64,000 bases of DNA from Paludibacteraceae bacterium (GTDB lineage: Bacteria; Bacteroidota; Bacteroidia; Bacteroidales; Paludibacteraceae). Positions 41,430-49,189 of the stretch are shown piece by piece. Within the stretch, counting starts at the first letter, position 1. Each line of letters opens with the position of its first letter. The notes beneath the pieces were generated by a model. The model did not search any database. It had not been told where the DNA came from and was given only the letters and a program-made list of their open reading frames with translations. The stretch covers positions 1 through 64,000 of the forward strand of contig JAFSXJ010000120.1 in assembly GCA_017444065.1 (NCBI GenBank), given 5' to 3'. Position numbers and translations under genes: made by a program.

Positions 41430-41941
41430 TCTATAGGTCCGTTTTCCATTAGTTCGTCCAAGATGCTTGTGCCGTCGCCCCAGTACTTCTCCAGATCCGT
41501 CAGCACAAACTGTTCTGTCCGTTTGAGCGGTGCAGTCGGGCTGTCGGGTTTGTTGCGCAGCAGACGAATGATGACGTCGTGCAATCCTTCGTTGAGATCA
41601 ATGAGCCACTTCGTCTCCCGCTCGTAGAACGGTGCAAAGAAGTCTGCGTAGTAATCCCAATAAGGTGACTTGCCGTAGGCGCTGCGTAATGCCATCCAGT
41701 GCTGGTGCTGCCAGTGTTGCTGGTAACTGATCTGCACATCGCGGGTCAGCTGCTTGTGCTCTACTTTCAGTACCGGCACGGTCAGCGTCACCTCATGCCC
41801 CTGTGCATCGTGAATCAGGCATCTGTTCCTATACGTCTGCTTCACGAACGACTCCTGCACCTCTATCAGCACCTCGCCTTGGGCAGCAAAGTACGCTTCG
41901 TACCATGCCTTGGGAGCCATATATGCGGTCGGGAGAGTCAT
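41426..41941 (-). CDS. WbqC-family protein
   Basis: This 171-residue protein has the WbqC pattern: QTYRNRCLIHDAQGHEVTLT-like KQTYRNRCLIHDAQG, VPVLKVEHKQLTRDVQISYQ, WQHQHWMALRSAYGKSPYWD and YYADFFAPFYERETKWLIDL. The family is linked to surface polysaccharide synthesis, with no proven reaction. It is shorter than many members (about 200-230). It is coupled to ilvE by a four-base overlap. Confidence 0.82.
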   Translation of the reverse strand: MTLPTAYMAPKAWYEAYFAAQGEVLIEVQESFVKQTYRNRCLIHDAQGHEVTLTVPVLKVEHKQLTRDVQISYQQHWQHQHWMALRSAYGKSPYWDYYADFFAPFYERETKWLIDLNEGLHDVIIRLLRNKPDSPTAPLKRTEQFVLTDLEKYWGDGTSILDELMENGPIE

Positions 41942-41954
41942 GATTCAATGGCGT

Positions 41955-41974
41955 ATCAGCCAAGTTTGGCTGAT
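41955..41974. repeat. Palindromic junction repeat
   Basis: Arms ATCAGCCAA and TTGGCTGAT, touching the stop codon of lepB. Confidence 0.85.
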
Positions 41975-43342
41975 TTATTCTGCTCGCAGTCCTAACCGGT
42001 TCCAACGGATATGTCCTTTGCCCCACGGCTTGTCTTTCTCTATGCTCAGCCACACGAAGATAGGCTGTCCTACTATATGGTCTTCCGGCACAAATCCCCA
42101 GTAGCGGCTGTCGGCACTGTTGTGGCGGTTGTCGCCCATCATCCAGTAGTAATCCATCTTGAACTCGTACTCCTCACCAATTCGGATAGGCTGGAACTCG
42201 TAGGCATCGGCGATGCGCTTGTAAATCCAGTAGTTCTGCTCGGTAATCATCAGCCGGTCGCCTTTCTTCGGGATATATATCGGCCCGTAGTTGTCCCGCG
42301 TCCAGTCGTTATGCCCCAGCGGATAGACTGCTCCGCCGTACTGCTCCGGCTCAACTTGGATATTTACTACATGCGGATTCTTCTCCAGTTGCTCCTTCAT
42401 CTCCTGCGTCAGCGGGAAGTGATATACGCCCGCCTCCACCAGCACACGGTCATCCTGGCTGATACCAATCTTGTCCATGTAGCTCTTCGACAGCACATGT
42501 CCGTCAGTCTGCACGAAGTAGTTCAGTTGTGCGTAAGGATGCGTCGGCTCCTGTTCGCCGTTGATGTAGATGACATTGTCAATAATCTGTAGTGAATCTC
42601 CCGGCGTCCCCACACAACGCTTCACATAGTTCTCACGGCGGTCCACCGGACGCACCACGATATCACCGAAAATATCCTTACGGTGATTAACCACTGCACG
42701 ACCTTGGTAATGGCACAATGTATAGTAGTCAGGATTCTGATATTTGGTGCAAACGGTATCCCCGGCAGGGAAGTTGAATACCACAATGTCACCTTTCTGC
42801 GGACTCTTCCACCCCGCCAGACGCTTGTACTCCCAGTGCGGGTTGTCCAGATAGCTCTTTCCTCCGCCCAACCATTCGGGGAAAGTGTGTTGCACCAGCG
42901 GCATCGACAATGGCGTCTGCGGCACACGTGCGCCGTAGCCCATCTTCGACACGTACAGGAAGTCGCCCACACGGAGTGTTTTCTCCAGCGACGAAGAAGG
43001 AATCTGATAGTTCTGGAAGATATAAATATTGATGAAATACACCGCCACCAGCGCAAACACGATGGCGTCTATCCACGAACAGATGGTGTATAGCAGACTG
43101 TTCGCTTGCGGGTTCTCTGGTTCGCCTTTCCCGGCAGGTTTGTACTTGCGCCACCAGCTCCACGGGATATACTTCGTGGTGAACACATCAGCAATCAGCG
43201 GCAGCAACAGCAGCCACCAAAGGCTCTTCCAATCGCCCCACGCCACCCAAATCACAAACGCCACATACAGCGTGCACCATATTCCCGCACGCACCCATCC
43301 ACCTCGCGGTGTCTCCAAGATTCTATTCTTAAATGACTTCAT
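41975..43342 (-). CDS. lepB: Signal peptidase I
   Basis: This is a 455-residue type I signal peptidase, the long form usual in Bacteroidetes. N-terminal membrane segments lie at about 20-60 and 90-115. The catalytic Ser is in NYQIPSSSLEKTLRVGDF, the Lys in YVKRCVGTPGDSLQI, and the box E motif reads MMGDNRHNSADSRYWGFVPE. A long insertion separates the second and third motifs. The gene has its own promoter (43430-43461) and leads wbqC and ilvE. Confidence 0.93.
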   Translation of the reverse strand: MKSFKNRILETPRGGWVRAGIWCTLYVAFVIWVAWGDWKSLWWLLLLPLIADVFTTKYIPWSWWRKYKPAGKGEPENPQANSLLYTICSWIDAIVFALVAVYFINIYIFQNYQIPSSSLEKTLRVGDFLYVSKMGYGARVPQTPLSMPLVQHTFPEWLGGGKSYLDNPHWEYKRLAGWKSPQKGDIVVFNFPAGDTVCTKYQNPDYYTLCHYQGRAVVNHRKDIFGDIVVRPVDRRENYVKRCVGTPGDSLQIIDNVIYINGEQEPTHPYAQLNYFVQTDGHVLSKSYMDKIGISQDDRVLVEAGVYHFPLTQEMKEQLEKNPHVVNIQVEPEQYGGAVYPLGHNDWTRDNYGPIYIPKKGDRLMITEQNYWIYKRIADAYEFQPIRIGEEYEFKMDYYWMMGDNRHNSADSRYWGFVPEDHIVGQPIFVWLSIEKDKPWGKGHIRWNRLGLRAE

Positions 43343-43429
43343 TTGTAATAATCTTATTTCAAACGTTCAAAAAGCCTTTCCACACATGCTCGTTTGCGCA
43401 CATACATCCGTAAGCACACAAAAAGTTTA

Positions 43430-43461
43430 CAAAGATACGAAAAAAAAATGAAATATGCAAA
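43430..43461 (-). promoter_or_regulatory. Promoter of lepB
   Basis: Minus strand: -33 TTTG (43458-43461), a 20-base gap and -7 TATCTTTG (43430-43437). Two direct GTCATGA repeats spaced 11 bases apart (43506-43523) lie upstream. Confidence 0.7.
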
Positions 43462-43559
43462 TTTTTCGGAGTATTTTTGTATATTTTGAGAAAGATGGAA
43501 TTTTTGTCATGAAATTGTCATGATTTTGCGCATATTGGTGGAGATGCGCGTGAAAAGCG

Positions 43560-43793
43560 AGTTTGGCACGGTTTTTGTTGCATTAAGAGATGAGCCAATC
43601 AGCCGAATATGGCTGATAAATATTCGGTTACAAGCCCGTCACATATGGGCAATCTCCCTAAAATCACCCCTTAATCACACAGGAACGACCCGGAAATCAC
43701 CCCGATTTGGGTCGAGTCCGGGTCGTATCCATATCGACTCCGGATTGTAGTCGAGTTGTGTCCGGATTGGATATGTACTAAGTACGTGCGAGA
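43560..43793 (+). repeat. Element B: diverged second copy of element A
   Basis: The left end AGTTTGGCACGGTTTTTG matches element A. The palindrome (43598-43617) and boxes AATCACCCC, TAATCACACAGGAAC and AAATCACCCCGAT follow in the same order. The right end (43771-43790) matches A at 14 of 20 positions but is no longer a perfect inverted repeat. It is about 40 bases longer than A, with an extra hairpin, GACCCGGA/TCCGGGTC. Confidence 0.75.
43598..43617. repeat. TCAGCC palindrome inside element B
   Basis: Arms ATCAGCC and GGCTGAT with a 6-base centre. Confidence 0.8.
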
Positions 43794-43804
43794 TCAGTCT
43801 GTTG

Positions 43805-44251
43805 TCACTTTTTGGTGTAGATTTCGGTAAAAGAGTTGTCGCCTTCCTGGAAGTTGCGGATGAGGGTGAGCTTTTTGCCTTCGAGTGTGTACTTGATCTG
43901 CTCGTCGTATCCCTCCCAGTCCGGAATGAACTCTTCCTGGTCTCCGTGAATCCAGCCGTGTTTCTGATAGTGGAGCGTGAGGATATCATCTTTTGTTTCG
44001 TACTCACCCTCCATAACCATCATGTCGTGAGCTTCCGATTCGCCTGGTGCGTGTGCTTCGTCAGTAAAGCGGAAGTTCTTTCCGTCTTTGATAATGAGGG
44101 TATATACCCCATACCAGCCGCTATCGGGTGCCGGGTCGGTCTGATACACCCATGTACCTTGCAGCGGATTGGCTGCATTGTTACCGTCACAAGATGTGAA
44201 TGCCAGTACGCTTGCTACAAGCGCGATGGCGAAGAATAAGGATTTTTTCAT
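43805..44251 (-). CDS. Small lipocalin-like lipoprotein of unknown function
   Basis: This is a 148-residue lipoprotein with lipobox VLAFTSC. The mature part is a small beta-sheet protein opening NPLQGTWVYQTDPAPDSGWY, with strands GVYTLIIKDGKNFRFTDE, YETKDDILTLHYQKHG and YTLEGKKLTLIRNFQEG. The GTW start is common in lipocalin-like Bacteroidetes lipoproteins. It lies 20 bases after the exported protein at 44272-44625 and may share its transcript. Confidence 0.65.
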   Translation of the reverse strand: MKKSLFFAIALVASVLAFTSCDGNNAANPLQGTWVYQTDPAPDSGWYGVYTLIIKDGKNFRFTDEAHAPGESEAHDMMVMEGEYETKDDILTLHYQKHGWIHGDQEEFIPDWEGYDEQIKYTLEGKKLTLIRNFQEGDNSFTEIYTKK

Positions 44252-44271
44252 GATTCAGAATGGATTATAGT

Positions 44272-44625
44272 TTATTTAATCAGTTTGGCAATGTGCGCAA
44301 AGAACTCAGCGACCACGACATCGGTCAGGCGCATCGGGTAACTCTCCAGGGCGGTGCTGTTCTCCACAAGCCGCTTGATTTTCGTCCAGTCTTTCACCCA
44401 GTCAGCCCCTTGTGCTTTGTTGTACTGGGTTATGGTTCCGTGGTCCTTGTCCACCTTGTTGTTATACCCGAGTTCAACGACTTTCGCCTTTGACCAGTCG
44501 ATTTCAACATAGGCGTACTCGCCTGCGTTCTTCAACACGTTCAAGCTGCCGGACGTCAGCTTTACCTCTGCAAAGAGGGACAAACCAATGGCGACGAATG
44601 CCGAGATACATAAAGCCTTTTTCAT
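44272..44625 (-). CDS. Small exported protein of unknown function
   Basis: The ATG at 44625 (MKKALCISAFVAIGLSLFA) gives 117 residues; an ATG at 44631 is also possible. A signal peptide is followed by a short mature domain (EVKLTSGSLNVLKNAGEYAY, VDKDHGTITQYNKAQGADWV). The family is not recognised. The upstream region holds a -7 box, a palindrome and two direct repeats that fit control by the neighbouring AraC regulator. Confidence 0.65.
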   Translation of the reverse strand: MKKALCISAFVAIGLSLFAEVKLTSGSLNVLKNAGEYAYVEIDWSKAKVVELGYNNKVDKDHGTITQYNKAQGADWVKDWTKIKRLVENSTALESYPMRLTDVVVAEFFAHIAKLIK

Positions 44626-44660
44626 GTTCATAAAAGTTTTGATGTTTTCGTACGAACATG

Positions 44661-44726
44661 CAAAGATACGACTTTTCAGTTGAAAAGTCTTCGCAAATCG
44701 TACAAATCTTGTCTCAAATCGTACAA
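44661..44726 (-). promoter_or_regulatory. Putative AraC-controlled promoter of the small exported protein
   Basis: The -7 box TATCTTTG (44661-44668) has no -33 box at the normal distance. Its spacer is a 20-bp inverted repeat, GACTTTTCA/TGAAAAGTC (44670-44689). Upstream lie two exact direct repeats AAATCGTACAA (44695-44705 and 44716-44726), 21 bases apart, two helical turns, as in AraC-family operators. The second repeat touches the stop codon of the AraC gene. Confidence 0.55.
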
Positions 44727-44727
44727 T

Positions 44728-45819
44728 TCAGTTTTGGGGGAAATGTTTGTGCCTGTATTGCACGGGTGTGAGTGCTGTCTGTTCCTTGAAGACGCGATAG
44801 AAAGTCTGGTCGGAATTGAAGCCGCTACGGGCGATGGCATCGGCAATCGCCTGCTTGTCGCATGAGAATCCGTCTTCGGCGAGGATGCGCTTGGCTTCCT
44901 CCACGCGGAAACGGTTGATGTATGTGGAGAAATTGATGCGGTAAGTTTGATTGATGGCGGCAGATACATAGCTGCGGTTGCTATTAACTGCGCCTGCGAG
45001 GTCAAGGATAGTGAGTGCGGGATTGGTGAACAGTGTCCGTTCGCTAACCGTGGTGTCAATTTTACGGATGAGGGCGTTAGCCTGCTCGTCAGGAACATGG
45101 GTCGTGGTTGTGGGTTGCTCGTCGATAACCGTTTCGGCAGGCACGTCGGTATGCGCCGCCACAAATCCCAAGCCGTACAGCAGGACGGACATTACAGCGG
45201 CAGGAACAGCCACCGGTATCTCCCGGGCGAAAAGGTCGCGGCCTATGACGTTCAGTAGCATGGATATGACCGCCGTAACGCCGAACAGCGGGAGCCAGAA
45301 ATGTGTAGGCCGCAACAGGCTGCCGCGGTCATCTGAATATGTATCGTTCATGCGGCGGACAGTACGGAGCAGCAGCCGGTATCCGCGCACCAACACCCAT
45401 ATGACCTGAACAGCAAAACAGATGCGTATAAACAAGAACATCGTCCGGTCAGCCATGCATCCTCCGAACCTGCCTATAGGAAACAGGAACACGGCGCCCA
45501 GAGCAGGTAGCAGAAGCGCAGGGAGCTCCGCGTTTCTGCGTGCACGCGTTAGAGCCCGCAGATAGGCGTAATAAAGAGGATAGACGCACAGGTTGACTAC
45601 GCCGTAACTCCACTCGCCGAACAAACTGACCACACCTGAGAAGTACAGCCAGTGGTCGAAATACAAGACTGTGGCAGCCGTATAAAAGAGCAATATGTCC
45701 ACGTCGACCCGTCGTTCGCCGCCACCCTTATAGCAGCGGATGAAGAAGAATATGCTCCAAAAGAAGCAAATCATCATCGGCATGGATATGAGCAACCGGT
45801 CAAGCATGTTATATATCAA
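44728..45819 (-). CDS. Membrane-embedded AraC-family transcription regulator
   Basis: This is a 363-residue protein. The N-terminal 220 residues contain about six to seven transmembrane segments. A cytoplasmic linker leads to a C-terminal AraC-type double HTH (about 265-360): LTILDLAGAVNSNRSYVSAA, INQTYRINFSTYINRFRVEE and AIADAIARSGFNSDQTFYRV. Inference: it senses a membrane or periplasmic cue directly. It likely acts on the promoter just downstream of its own stop codon. Its start overlaps the dapB stop by 11 bases; an ATG at 45807 would avoid this. Confidence 0.82.
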   Translation of the reverse strand: MIYNMLDRLLISMPMMICFFWSIFFFIRCYKGGGERRVDVDILLFYTAATVLYFDHWLYFSGVVSLFGEWSYGVVNLCVYPLYYAYLRALTRARRNAELPALLLPALGAVFLFPIGRFGGCMADRTMFLFIRICFAVQVIWVLVRGYRLLLRTVRRMNDTYSDDRGSLLRPTHFWLPLFGVTAVISMLLNVIGRDLFAREIPVAVPAAVMSVLLYGLGFVAAHTDVPAETVIDEQPTTTTHVPDEQANALIRKIDTTVSERTLFTNPALTILDLAGAVNSNRSYVSAAINQTYRINFSTYINRFRVEEAKRILAEDGFSCDKQAIADAIARSGFNSDQTFYRVFKEQTALTPVQYRHKHFPQN

Positions 45820-46501
45820 GTACTTCTCCGAGCTGATGCCATCCCCGTTTGCCTTTCAGCCACTCTGCCGCCAGCACCGCACCAAGTGCGAATCCTTTCC
45901 GCGACTTGGCTTCGTGTCTAAGAGTCAGTATATCCGCCTCGCTCTCCCAACGCACCTCATGTATCCCCGGCACTTCACCTTTTCGAATCGACTCAACAGG
46001 AATATCTTTTCCGTTTGTTCCGTCTAATCCGTACTCGACAATTTGCTCTTTTAGCGTCTTCGCAGTGCCGGATGGCGCGTCGAGTTTATGCACATGGTGC
46101 ACCTCGGTGATGCAGGGACTGTACCCGCCACTGTTCCGCAACAATCGTGCCAGATACGTGTTTACGGCGAACAATATATTCACGCCGATGCTATAGTTAC
46201 TGCTCCAGATGATACCTGCATGCTCCTTGCCTTGCATTTCTGCCTGCAACGCTTGTACATCCCATCCGGTCGTTCCGCTCACTACCGGAACGCCTTGTGC
46301 TATAGCCGCACGCACATTGGCTTCCGCCGCATCCGGACGGCTGAACTCAATCGCTACATCCGCGCTGCGGAACGCAGGGCTGTCAATAGTATCCGTTGAT
46401 GTGAGCGGGTCAATTATGCACACGACTTCGTGTCCGCGCTCACGAGCAACGGACGCTATCATCTGCCCCATCTTGCCATAGCCAATCAGCGCAATCTTCA
46501 T
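45809..46501 (-). CDS. dapB: 4-hydroxy-tetrahydrodipicolinate reductase, with repeat insertion
   Basis: DapB acts in lysine and diaminopimelate synthesis. The 230-residue protein has IALIGYGKMGQMIASVARER for NAD(P)H binding, VVSGTTGWD, SNYSIGVNILFAVN, and the signature EVHHVHKLDAPSGTAKTL. Residues about 156-166 (EYGLDGTNGKD) lie in a variable loop and are coded by a GAGTACGGA repeat (46005-46036) like that in ribD. Active-site residues are unaffected. Confidence 0.93.
   Translation of the reverse strand: MKIALIGYGKMGQMIASVARERGHEVVCIIDPLTSTDTIDSPAFRSADVAIEFSRPDAAEANVRAAIAQGVPVVSGTTGWDVQALQAEMQGKEHAGIIWSSNYSIGVNILFAVNTYLARLLRNSGGYSPCITEVHHVHKLDAPSGTAKTLKEQIVEYGLDGTNGKDIPVESIRKGEVPGIHEVRWESEADILTLRHEAKSRKGFALGAVLAAEWLKGKRGWHQLGEVLDI
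46005..46036 (-). repeat. GAGTACGGA repeat inside dapB
   Basis: A 32-bp copy, 26 of 32 identical to the ribD copy and in the same reading frame. Confidence 0.75.
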
Positions 46502-46502
46502 C

Positions 46503-47117
46503 TTACCATTTATTGAAATGGATATTTTCTGCTTTGTATTTGTCCTTTACGGCGGGTTGCTCTGCAGGCACTCCTACCGGCACGACGCACAGCGGAATGA
46601 TATGTTCGGGCAGTCCGAGCATCTGCTGCACCATTCCGGCACGGTTCATGTCCGGATGCAATCCTGTCCATACCGCGCCCAAACCCATTGCATGAGCAGC
46701 CAGCAGCAGGTTCTCCGTTGCAGCCGACACGTCGTTGATCCAGAACGCTGCCATCTCACCTTCGATAGCCTTGCTCATGTCACCGCAGGGGATGATGGCA
46801 CATGCAGGCTTGTTGCTGCAACGCGAGTAAGGCAGCGCTTCGCCTAACTTGGCTATCAGCGCCTCATCGGTCACCACGATGAACGCCCATGGCTGCTTGT
46901 TGATAGCACTCGGGGCAGCCATCGCCGCACGAAGCAGGATATCTATCTGCTCGTCGGTGATTTTCTCACCCGTAAACTCTCTTACCGACACGCGCGTCAT
47001 GATGTTCTCTATCGCCGCATCTTGTTTGTTGACTTGTTCGTTTTGCATGTTCTCTGCCTGTTTGTTGCATGCCATGAGTGCCACCGCACACATCGCTGCG
47101 AAAATGGTTTTCTTCAT
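46503..47117 (-). CDS. Nitroreductase-family flavoprotein with a lipoprotein signal
   Basis: This is a 204-residue FMN-dependent nitroreductase-like protein. It opens MKKTIFAAMCAVALMACNKQ, a lipoprotein signal with Cys 17. The enzyme core follows: RVSVREFTGEKITDEQIDIL, AAPSAINKQPWAFIVVTDEA, NDVSAATENLLLAAHAMGLG and PVGVPAEQPAVKDKY. Most relatives are cytoplasmic; a lipid anchor would put this one in the periplasm. The electron donor there is unknown. It starts two bases before dapB ends upstream of it. Confidence 0.82.
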   Translation of the reverse strand: MKKTIFAAMCAVALMACNKQAENMQNEQVNKQDAAIENIMTRVSVREFTGEKITDEQIDILLRAAMAAPSAINKQPWAFIVVTDEALIAKLGEALPYSRCSNKPACAIIPCGDMSKAIEGEMAAFWINDVSAATENLLLAAHAMGLGAVWTGLHPDMNRAGMVQQMLGLPEHIIPLCVVPVGVPAEQPAVKDKYKAENIHFNKW

Positions 47118-47159
47118 TGCTCTGAATATTAAAAGTTATGCTTATGCATAAAAAGCCTA

Positions 47160-47191
47160 CAAAGATACGAAAATTATTTGATATTTGCAAA
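47160..47191 (-). promoter_or_regulatory. Promoter of the nitroreductase-dapB unit
   Basis: Minus strand: -33 TTTG (47188-47191), a 20-base gap and -7 TATCTTTG (47160-47167). Confidence 0.7.
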
Positions 47192-47318
47192 TTATTTATA
47201 TACCTTTGAGCAGATTTTTTCGTCCCTATATTTCCGATTTCGTCACAAATCCACAAGGCAAAACTAAAAAACGACTGAATGACAGGCATTTACACAAAAG
47301 CAGAAATCCACAAAATAA

Positions 47319-47350
47319 TTTGCACAATTGTGATTTTTTTTGTACCTTTG
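47319..47350 (+). promoter_or_regulatory. Promoter of the small lipoprotein gene
   Basis: -33 TTTG (47319-47322), a 20-base gap and -7 TACCTTTG (47343-47350). Confidence 0.7.
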
Positions 47351-47395
47351 CGGCGAAATTCAGAAAAAGTAACTTTGCAACAAATCGTCACTACT

Positions 47396-47617
47396 ATGGT
47401 ACGACTATTTATTGACAGGATTTTTCGTGGCGCCATCCGTCTGGTGATGCTTACGGGTGTGGCGTTCACCGTTACCGCCTGCTACGGCCTTCCGCCGGAG
47501 CAACGCTACTACGACCGCTATCCTGAAGGTCCGGAGACACAGCAACCCGCCGAACCATCCGAATCGGATGCATCGGATGCAGCAGCAATGGTTGACCGGT
47601 TGCTGGCTAACGAATAA
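47396..47617 (+). CDS. Small lipoprotein of unknown function
   Basis: The ATG at 47396 gives 73 residues. The signal ends in lipobox FTVTAC. The mature part is short and acidic (GLPPEQRYYDRYPEGPETQQ), with a tail rich in Ser, Asp and Ala. An upstream in-frame start at 47279 precedes the promoter and is rejected. It is convergent with gph, overlapping it by 11 bases. Confidence 0.6.
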   Translation: MVRLFIDRIFRGAIRLVMLTGVAFTVTACYGLPPEQRYYDRYPEGPETQQPAEPSESDASDAAAMVDRLLANE

Positions 47618-48251
47618 ATCTGAGAATCTGTTCAGGTCTGTCGGCTATCTGGCGGACACCTGCTTCAACGAGTTGTTGGCGCGGGACGAAGCCCCACGAA
47701 CAAGCGACGAACGGCACACCGGCGTTCGTCGCTGTTTGCATATCTACCAAGCTGTCACCGACATAGGTCACTTGGCTTGCTTCGGCATGAAGGCGGGAAA
47801 GAATATCGAATACAATCTGCGGATTGGGCTTGCGTTCTATACCGTCACGCTCACCTAAGATGACGTCAAAGATGTCGGGAAAGAAATGTGTGACGATATG
47901 CTCGGTGGCAGCCTGGTACTTGTTACTCGCCACAGCGAGCCGATGTCCTTGCGATTTGAGTGCCGCCAGCAGTTCGGATATGCCCTCATACGGACACGTA
48001 TAATCCGTATTATGTTTGTCGTAATATGGCACAAAGTGTGTACGCACACGCAACACATTCGCCTCCGTCCGTTCCGCCTCAGGCAACGCACGACGAATAA
48101 GGTTGTTTATTCCGTTACCGACCATGGCAGGATACGCACTGATTGGATGAGCCGGATAGCCCAGCGCAGTCAGTGCATGGTTGCACGCATACCCCAAATC
48201 GTCAATGGTATTCAGCAGCGTGCCGTCCAGGTCGAAGATGATTACAGCCAC
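47607..48251 (-). CDS. HAD-family phosphatase, phosphoglycolate phosphatase-like
   Basis: This is a 214-residue HAD hydrolase. Motif I is IIFDLDGTLLNTIDDLGYAC, motif II lies around LAVASNKYQ, and motif III/IV is YVGDSLVDMQTATNAGVPFV. The cap domain is the Gph/PGP type. The substrate is inferred from the subfamily; other sugar phosphates are possible. It overlaps corA by 10 bases. Confidence 0.85.
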   Translation of the reverse strand: MAVIIFDLDGTLLNTIDDLGYACNHALTALGYPAHPISAYPAMVGNGINNLIRRALPEAERTEANVLRVRTHFVPYYDKHNTDYTCPYEGISELLAALKSQGHRLAVASNKYQAATEHIVTHFFPDIFDVILGERDGIERKPNPQIVFDILSRLHAEASQVTYVGDSLVDMQTATNAGVPFVACSWGFVPRQQLVEAGVRQIADRPEQILRFIR

Positions 48252-49189
48252 TTCTTCAGACGGAAGATTAACAATACAATCAGCGTAAATACAATCATCA
48301 GACCGATGGAGAACGGATAGCCGAAACGCCAGTCAAGCTCGGGCATGTTCGTGAAGTTCATGCCGTACATGCTGGCTATCAAGGTCGGCGGCAGGAAGAT
48401 GACGTTCACCACCGTAAAGATCTTGATGATCTTGTTCTGCTCGATGTTTACCAGACCGAGGAACGTATCCTGCAGGTAGTCCAGACGGTCAAAGCCGAAA
48501 CGCGTATATTCGAACAGTGAATTGATATCCTTGATAATCATCGTCAGTCGCGGCTGCAGCTCCTCGGGGAAGAAGTCGCACTTCAGGAAGTTGCTTATCA
48601 CGCGCTGCTTGTCCATGATGTTCTGACGAAGAATGGTCACCTTTTCCTGCAAGTCCTTGATTTGTATCAGTATATCCTGATCCACATGATCGGACGCATT
48701 GATGGTGGTTGACAGCTCGGTAATCAGGTCTGTCGTATCCTCAATCATATCGGCGTCTTTCTCCACACGTGTTTCCATCAGTGCCACCAGCACGTGAAAT
48801 CCTGTCGGGAAGTTACGGGTATTGACGAACATACGCTTCACCGTCTCGTTGAACGACCCGAGCTCGTTGTCATGCGAGGTCACGAGGATGCCGTTCTTCA
48901 GGATGAAGTTCACCGGCTCGACGTCGAAGTTCGTGTGCAGGAAGTTGGAGTTCGCTACGATGCTGTCGTCCGTCTGGATATAACGGCTGGACATCTCAAT
49001 CTCTTCCATCTCTTCATCTTCCTGAATATCAATCTTCAAGAAGCCCTCCAACGTCTCCTCCGTACGGTCGGATACGTCCAACAGGTCTATCCAGATGATG
49101 TCCTTCTTATCGAGTTGCTTGAGCGCGCTTATCGAGCGTGCCACTTTGATTTTCTCGCTGTCCTTATAGAATATTTTGAGTTCTGCCAT
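48242..49189 (-). CDS. corA: CorA-family magnesium transporter
   Basis: The ATG at 49189 (MAELKIFYKDSEKIKVARSI) gives 315 residues; 49195 is an alternative. A large cytoplasmic domain is followed by two C-terminal transmembrane helices with the pore motif SMYGMNFTNMPELDWRFGYP and a basic tail LKKWL. It overlaps rsmA by 26 bases. Confidence 0.93.
   Translation of the reverse strand: MAELKIFYKDSEKIKVARSISALKQLDKKDIIWIDLLDVSDRTEETLEGFLKIDIQEDEEMEEIEMSSRYIQTDDSIVANSNFLHTNFDVEPVNFILKNGILVTSHDNELGSFNETVKRMFVNTRNFPTGFHVLVALMETRVEKDADMIEDTTDLITELSTTINASDHVDQDILIQIKDLQEKVTILRQNIMDKQRVISNFLKCDFFPEELQPRLTMIIKDINSLFEYTRFGFDRLDYLQDTFLGLVNIEQNKIIKIFTVVNVIFLPPTLIASMYGMNFTNMPELDWRFGYPFSIGLMIVFTLIVLLIFRLKKWL

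Larger units (their letters stand above)
43343..43804. other. 462-bp intergenic region holding the lepB promoter and element B
   Basis: It contains the lepB promoter (43430-43461), GTCATGA direct repeats (43506-43523) and element B (43560-43793). No protein-like frame was found. Confidence 0.75.
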
